Origin: Bradyrhizobium ottawaense | Lineage (GTDB): Bacteria > Pseudomonadota > Alphaproteobacteria > Rhizobiales > Xanthobacteraceae | Length of the DNA stretch: 64,000 nt | Assembly (NCBI RefSeq): GCF_900099825.1 | Contig: NZ_LT629693.1 | Coordinates: forward strand, 3,669,001 to 3,733,000 | Direction: 5' to 3' | Shown here: positions 62,140-64,000 of the stretch, piece after piece | Position numbering within the stretch: the stretch's first letter is position 1 | How the letters are laid out: every line of letters begins with the position of its first letter | Translations under genes and position numbers: made by a program | The notes under the pieces: generated by a model | What the model was told of the DNA's origin: nothing | The model's database searches: none | What the model saw: only the letters and a program-made list of their open reading frames with translations

Positions 62140-62448
62140 CTGAGTGTCTCCCGTTTGGTGCGCGGGAAACTACGCTGGGGTTGCGGAGACTTATGTGAGG
62201 CAGATCACGCGGTAGATCACGCAAATGCCGGCAAAGGTGGGCATCGAATGCGATGGATTTGACGGCTGGTGCCCCATTCGGAGTAAAATTGCGAAGTCTT
62301 ATACCATTGAAATAACGCTATAATTTGTGTCTCGACCGAAGCCGGGTTTCTGCCGGGACTTGAGCTGTGCTGCGTCAACCGATGCGCCGTACAGGGCGGT
62401 GAGGACAGGCGAACTTTGGTCCCTCGCGCAGTGGTTTCCGGGAGGAGG
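62140..62448. other. 309-base intergenic region without a gene
   Basis: It holds the promoter region of the secreted protein (with the CRP-like site and a repeated AGATCACGC at 62202-62210 and 62214-62222) and then an AT-rich stretch around 62285-62325 (TTATACCATTGAAATAACGCTATAATTTG), whose product, if any, is unclear. Confidence 0.5.
62194..62209. promoter_or_regulatory. CRP-like palindrome upstream of the secreted Ala/Lys/Glu-rich protein
   Basis: TGTGA-GGCAGA-TCACG matches the TGTGA-N6-TCACA form with one mismatch. It is centred about 62 bases before the ATG at 62139, a position usual for class I/II activation. Confidence 0.45.
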
Positions 62449-63168
62449 TTATCCGCCTCGCGGCGCGTCGAGGTCAGACTTCACGTCCGCCAAAGCCAGC
62501 GGCTCGACTAGCAGACCCTGTCGTTCGTAGCGGCGACGGCTCCGGCTGAAGCGCACGACGACGGCCCATCTTGTGCTTTTCGCCTTCACCCTCCGCGAGA
62601 GCAGCGCGTTGCCTGCTGGCAAGAACTCGAGATCATCGAGGCCAACGCAGCGTAGGCATGCTGGGCCGCAATTTTCCATCAGCAGCAGATCACCGGTGCC
62701 GCCACATCGGTGGCATGTCCATTCGCTGTTCAACGGCTGTATGACGACCAGATCCGGGGCGCGGCTTGCCTTCTCTGCCAGGCGTTGGCGTTTCTTCTCG
62801 GAAAGCTCTTGCGAAACCCAATGCGTGCGCCACAGCACCTCGACCGCAGGATCTCCCCCTCGGCTGAAGCGCAGCGCTTGGCGTTCCGGTGTCCGCGCCA
62901 GATAATCCGTCAGACTTGCAGACAGGCCTTTGCCGGCGCCCCAAGATTGGAACAGCTTCAACGCTTCCAAAATGCGCGGCGGATTGGTTTGCATAGCGCG
63001 CTCGAGGCAATCGATCTGCCCTCGCCGCCAGCGTTCCACCGCACCGACGTCGAGCCAGCCGATCCTGACGAGCGTGTCGGTAGGACTCACATAACCTTGG
63101 GCGGTGAGCGTCGCCTCCGCAGCCCTAACGACACGATCGGCGAGTGCGTTCCGGTTCTTACGGCTCAT
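62449..63168 (-). CDS. DUF2293 domain-containing protein
   Basis: 239 residues from ATG 63168. Helical N-terminal half (about 1-130) with RIGWLDVGAVERWRRGQIDCLERAMQ. A zinc-ribbon pair WTCHRCGG and CGPACLRC near 155-185 is followed by the DUF2293 block WAVVVRFSRSRRRYERQGLLVEPLAL at the end. The family is uncharacterised but its basic RFSRSRRRYERQG stretch suggests nucleic acid contact. It starts 31 bases after the stop of the SWIM protein gene on the same strand, so the two are probably cotranscribed. Confidence 0.82.
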   Translation of the reverse strand: MSRKNRNALADRVVRAAEATLTAQGYVSPTDTLVRIGWLDVGAVERWRRGQIDCLERAMQTNPPRILEALKLFQSWGAGKGLSASLTDYLARTPERQALRFSRGGDPAVEVLWRTHWVSQELSEKKRQRLAEKASRAPDLVVIQPLNSEWTCHRCGGTGDLLLMENCGPACLRCVGLDDLEFLPAGNALLSRRVKAKSTRWAVVVRFSRSRRRYERQGLLVEPLALADVKSDLDAPRGG

Positions 63169-63199
63169 CGCTCCATGAACCTCGGCTGACGAGATAAGG

Positions 63200-64000
63200 T
63201 TAGACCGAAAGCCGAGGGCGCGGTTCTCTCTTCGCTGCACCAGCTCGATTTACCTTCTTGCTCTCCGACCGAGTCCGCGCTGCACGGGGTCGGCTATTTT
63301 TCTTTTTGGGCGCAGTCTTTTTTACGACCTGCGTCTTGCTTCCTCTCGACGTGCCCGAACGCGGGTACTGTTTTGGGGCGGTGGGAACGGTAGCATCGGG
63401 AATAGCGGGTTCGGCCATTTCCAACCCGAACAACGCTGCGACATCGTTGCTATCGAGTATGTTCGCCGCACTGGGCGGCGCTAGCGCAAAATCTTGCCCG
63501 GCATTGGCAAGCAATTCATGCTCGTCGACGCCGCGCAGTTCGAAGAGAAGTTGAGGCCTTTCGTCGAGCCTCGCACCAACGCCATAGAGCGCCGCCGCAA
63601 CGTGCTTGCACATATCGGCCCAGTCGGGACAGCTGCAAGACAACTTGATTTCCTCGGGCGATGGGAAAAGGCCGTCGCCCAGCCGGCAGACGCGGTCCAT
63701 GACGCCTTTGGCCAGGCGGCCTTGAAGGAGTTCAACCACGGAGTTGATCTCTCCTGCGCAATCCCGGCAGATGGCCTTCCAGCGCGCGGTCGTGACCGGC
63801 GCAACGGTGATCTTGATATTGTAGAGCGAAGAACCCGCGACCATCGCTGCGACCTCGCCCTTGGCGATTTGCAGGTCAAGGACAGAGCCGTTGCGGACAT
63901 AGGTTCGGCCGCGCGGCATCCGAGTCTCGAAGTCGCTATAGCACTCGAGGTTGCTGCACCAGGACTTGCCCCAGAAACTCTTGGCAATCGTGCGGCCCTC
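63200..64000 (-). CDS. SWIM zinc finger protein, 5' end beyond the window
   Basis: At least 266 residues. The frame is open to the window edge and continues in family-typical sequence (GRTIAKSFWGKSWCSNLE, ECYSDFETRMPRGRTYVRNG), so the ATG at 63919 is internal. The SWIM signature CxCx(n)CxH appears as KLSCSCPDWADMCKHVAAALYGVGARLD, preceded by RDCAGEINSVVELLQGRL. A long Lys/Arg/Ser-rich tail (about the last 60 residues; VVKKTAPKKKNSRPRAARTRS) suggests DNA or RNA contact. SWIM proteins of this kind often pair with an SNF2-type helicase gene, which would lie outside the window. Confidence 0.9.
   Translation of the reverse strand, partial: EGRTIAKSFWGKSWCSNLECYSDFETRMPRGRTYVRNGSVLDLQIAKGEVAAMVAGSSLYNIKITVAPVTTARWKAICRDCAGEINSVVELLQGRLAKGVMDRVCRLGDGLFPSPEEIKLSCSCPDWADMCKHVAAALYGVGARLDERPQLLFELRGVDEHELLANAGQDFALAPPSAANILDSNDVAALFGLEMAEPAIPDATVPTAPKQYPRSGTSRGSKTQVVKKTAPKKKNSRPRAARTRSESKKVNRAGAAKREPRPRLSV

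Overview
The window looks like a chromosomal segment from an alphaproteobacterium of the Bradyrhizobium / Rhodopseudomonas group (Nitrobacteraceae). The reasons are uniformly high GC, many strong GGAG-type ribosome sites, several families of palindromic intergenic repeats of the kind common in that group, and gene families typical of it (IalB-like protein, TAXI solute-binding proteins, several class III nucleotide cyclases, small secreted Cys- or Gly-rich proteins). This assignment is inference from style and families, not from a marker-gene match.

Layout. 1-7.3 kb: a GST, a hybrid sensor histidine kinase, an SbmA/YddA-like fused ABC transporter, a small secreted protein and a class III cyclase. 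7.5-9.7 kb: an IS91-family element made of a tyrosine recombinase and an HUH transposase. 9.7-17.5 kb: an accessory-looking stretch with lower gene density. It holds small secreted or membrane proteins, a duplicated 125-bp intergenic repeat, an orphan ABC solute-binding protein that has lost its stop codon, a GST, a VOC/glyoxalase gene interrupted by an in-frame TGA, an acyltransferase, and a cyclase with a WGR-like N-terminus. 17.7-23.2 kb: LLM flavin oxidoreductase, RibD/DHFR-like reductase, FkbM methyltransferase, and an OmpA protein with a very long proline-rich linker. 23.4-31 kb: argG, a PAP2 phosphatase, rlmN, an IalB-like protein, SDR and quinone oxidoreductases. 30.6-35.4 kb: two orphan TAXI solute-binding proteins, a DUF1232 protein and pterin dehydratase. 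35.5-41.9 kb: PhoD, a single-domain response regulator divergent from a Crp-like regulator, typA, and a flavin amine oxidase. 42-44.6 kb: a tightly coupled four-gene operon containing a 29-residue membrane microprotein. 44.9-49.5 kb: GNAT, ppa, M20 peptidase, the yggT-DUF167-folD operon and tRNA-Ala(CGC). 49.6-59.5 kb: crotonase, glutamine amidotransferase, SDR, TerB, a third cyclase, P450, a hydrolase and an MFS exporter. 59.7-64 kb: small Cys-rich secreted proteins, a polysaccharide deacetylase, a DUF2293 protein and a SWIM zinc-finger protein cut by the window edge.

How it works together. Housekeeping genes (argG, rlmN, typA, ppa, folD, tRNA) are interspersed with envelope and signalling genes. 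Three class III cyclases of three different architectures, one Crp-family regulator and two good TGTGA-N6-TCAC palindromes upstream of secreted-protein genes suggest that cyclic-nucleotide-type regulation matters here, though no direct link is proven. I found no CRISPR array, phage module or recognisable defence island. The most unusual items are the ATGA-coupled microprotein at 43.6 kb, the stop-loss and internal-stop genes beside the insertion element, and the WGR-like cyclase.
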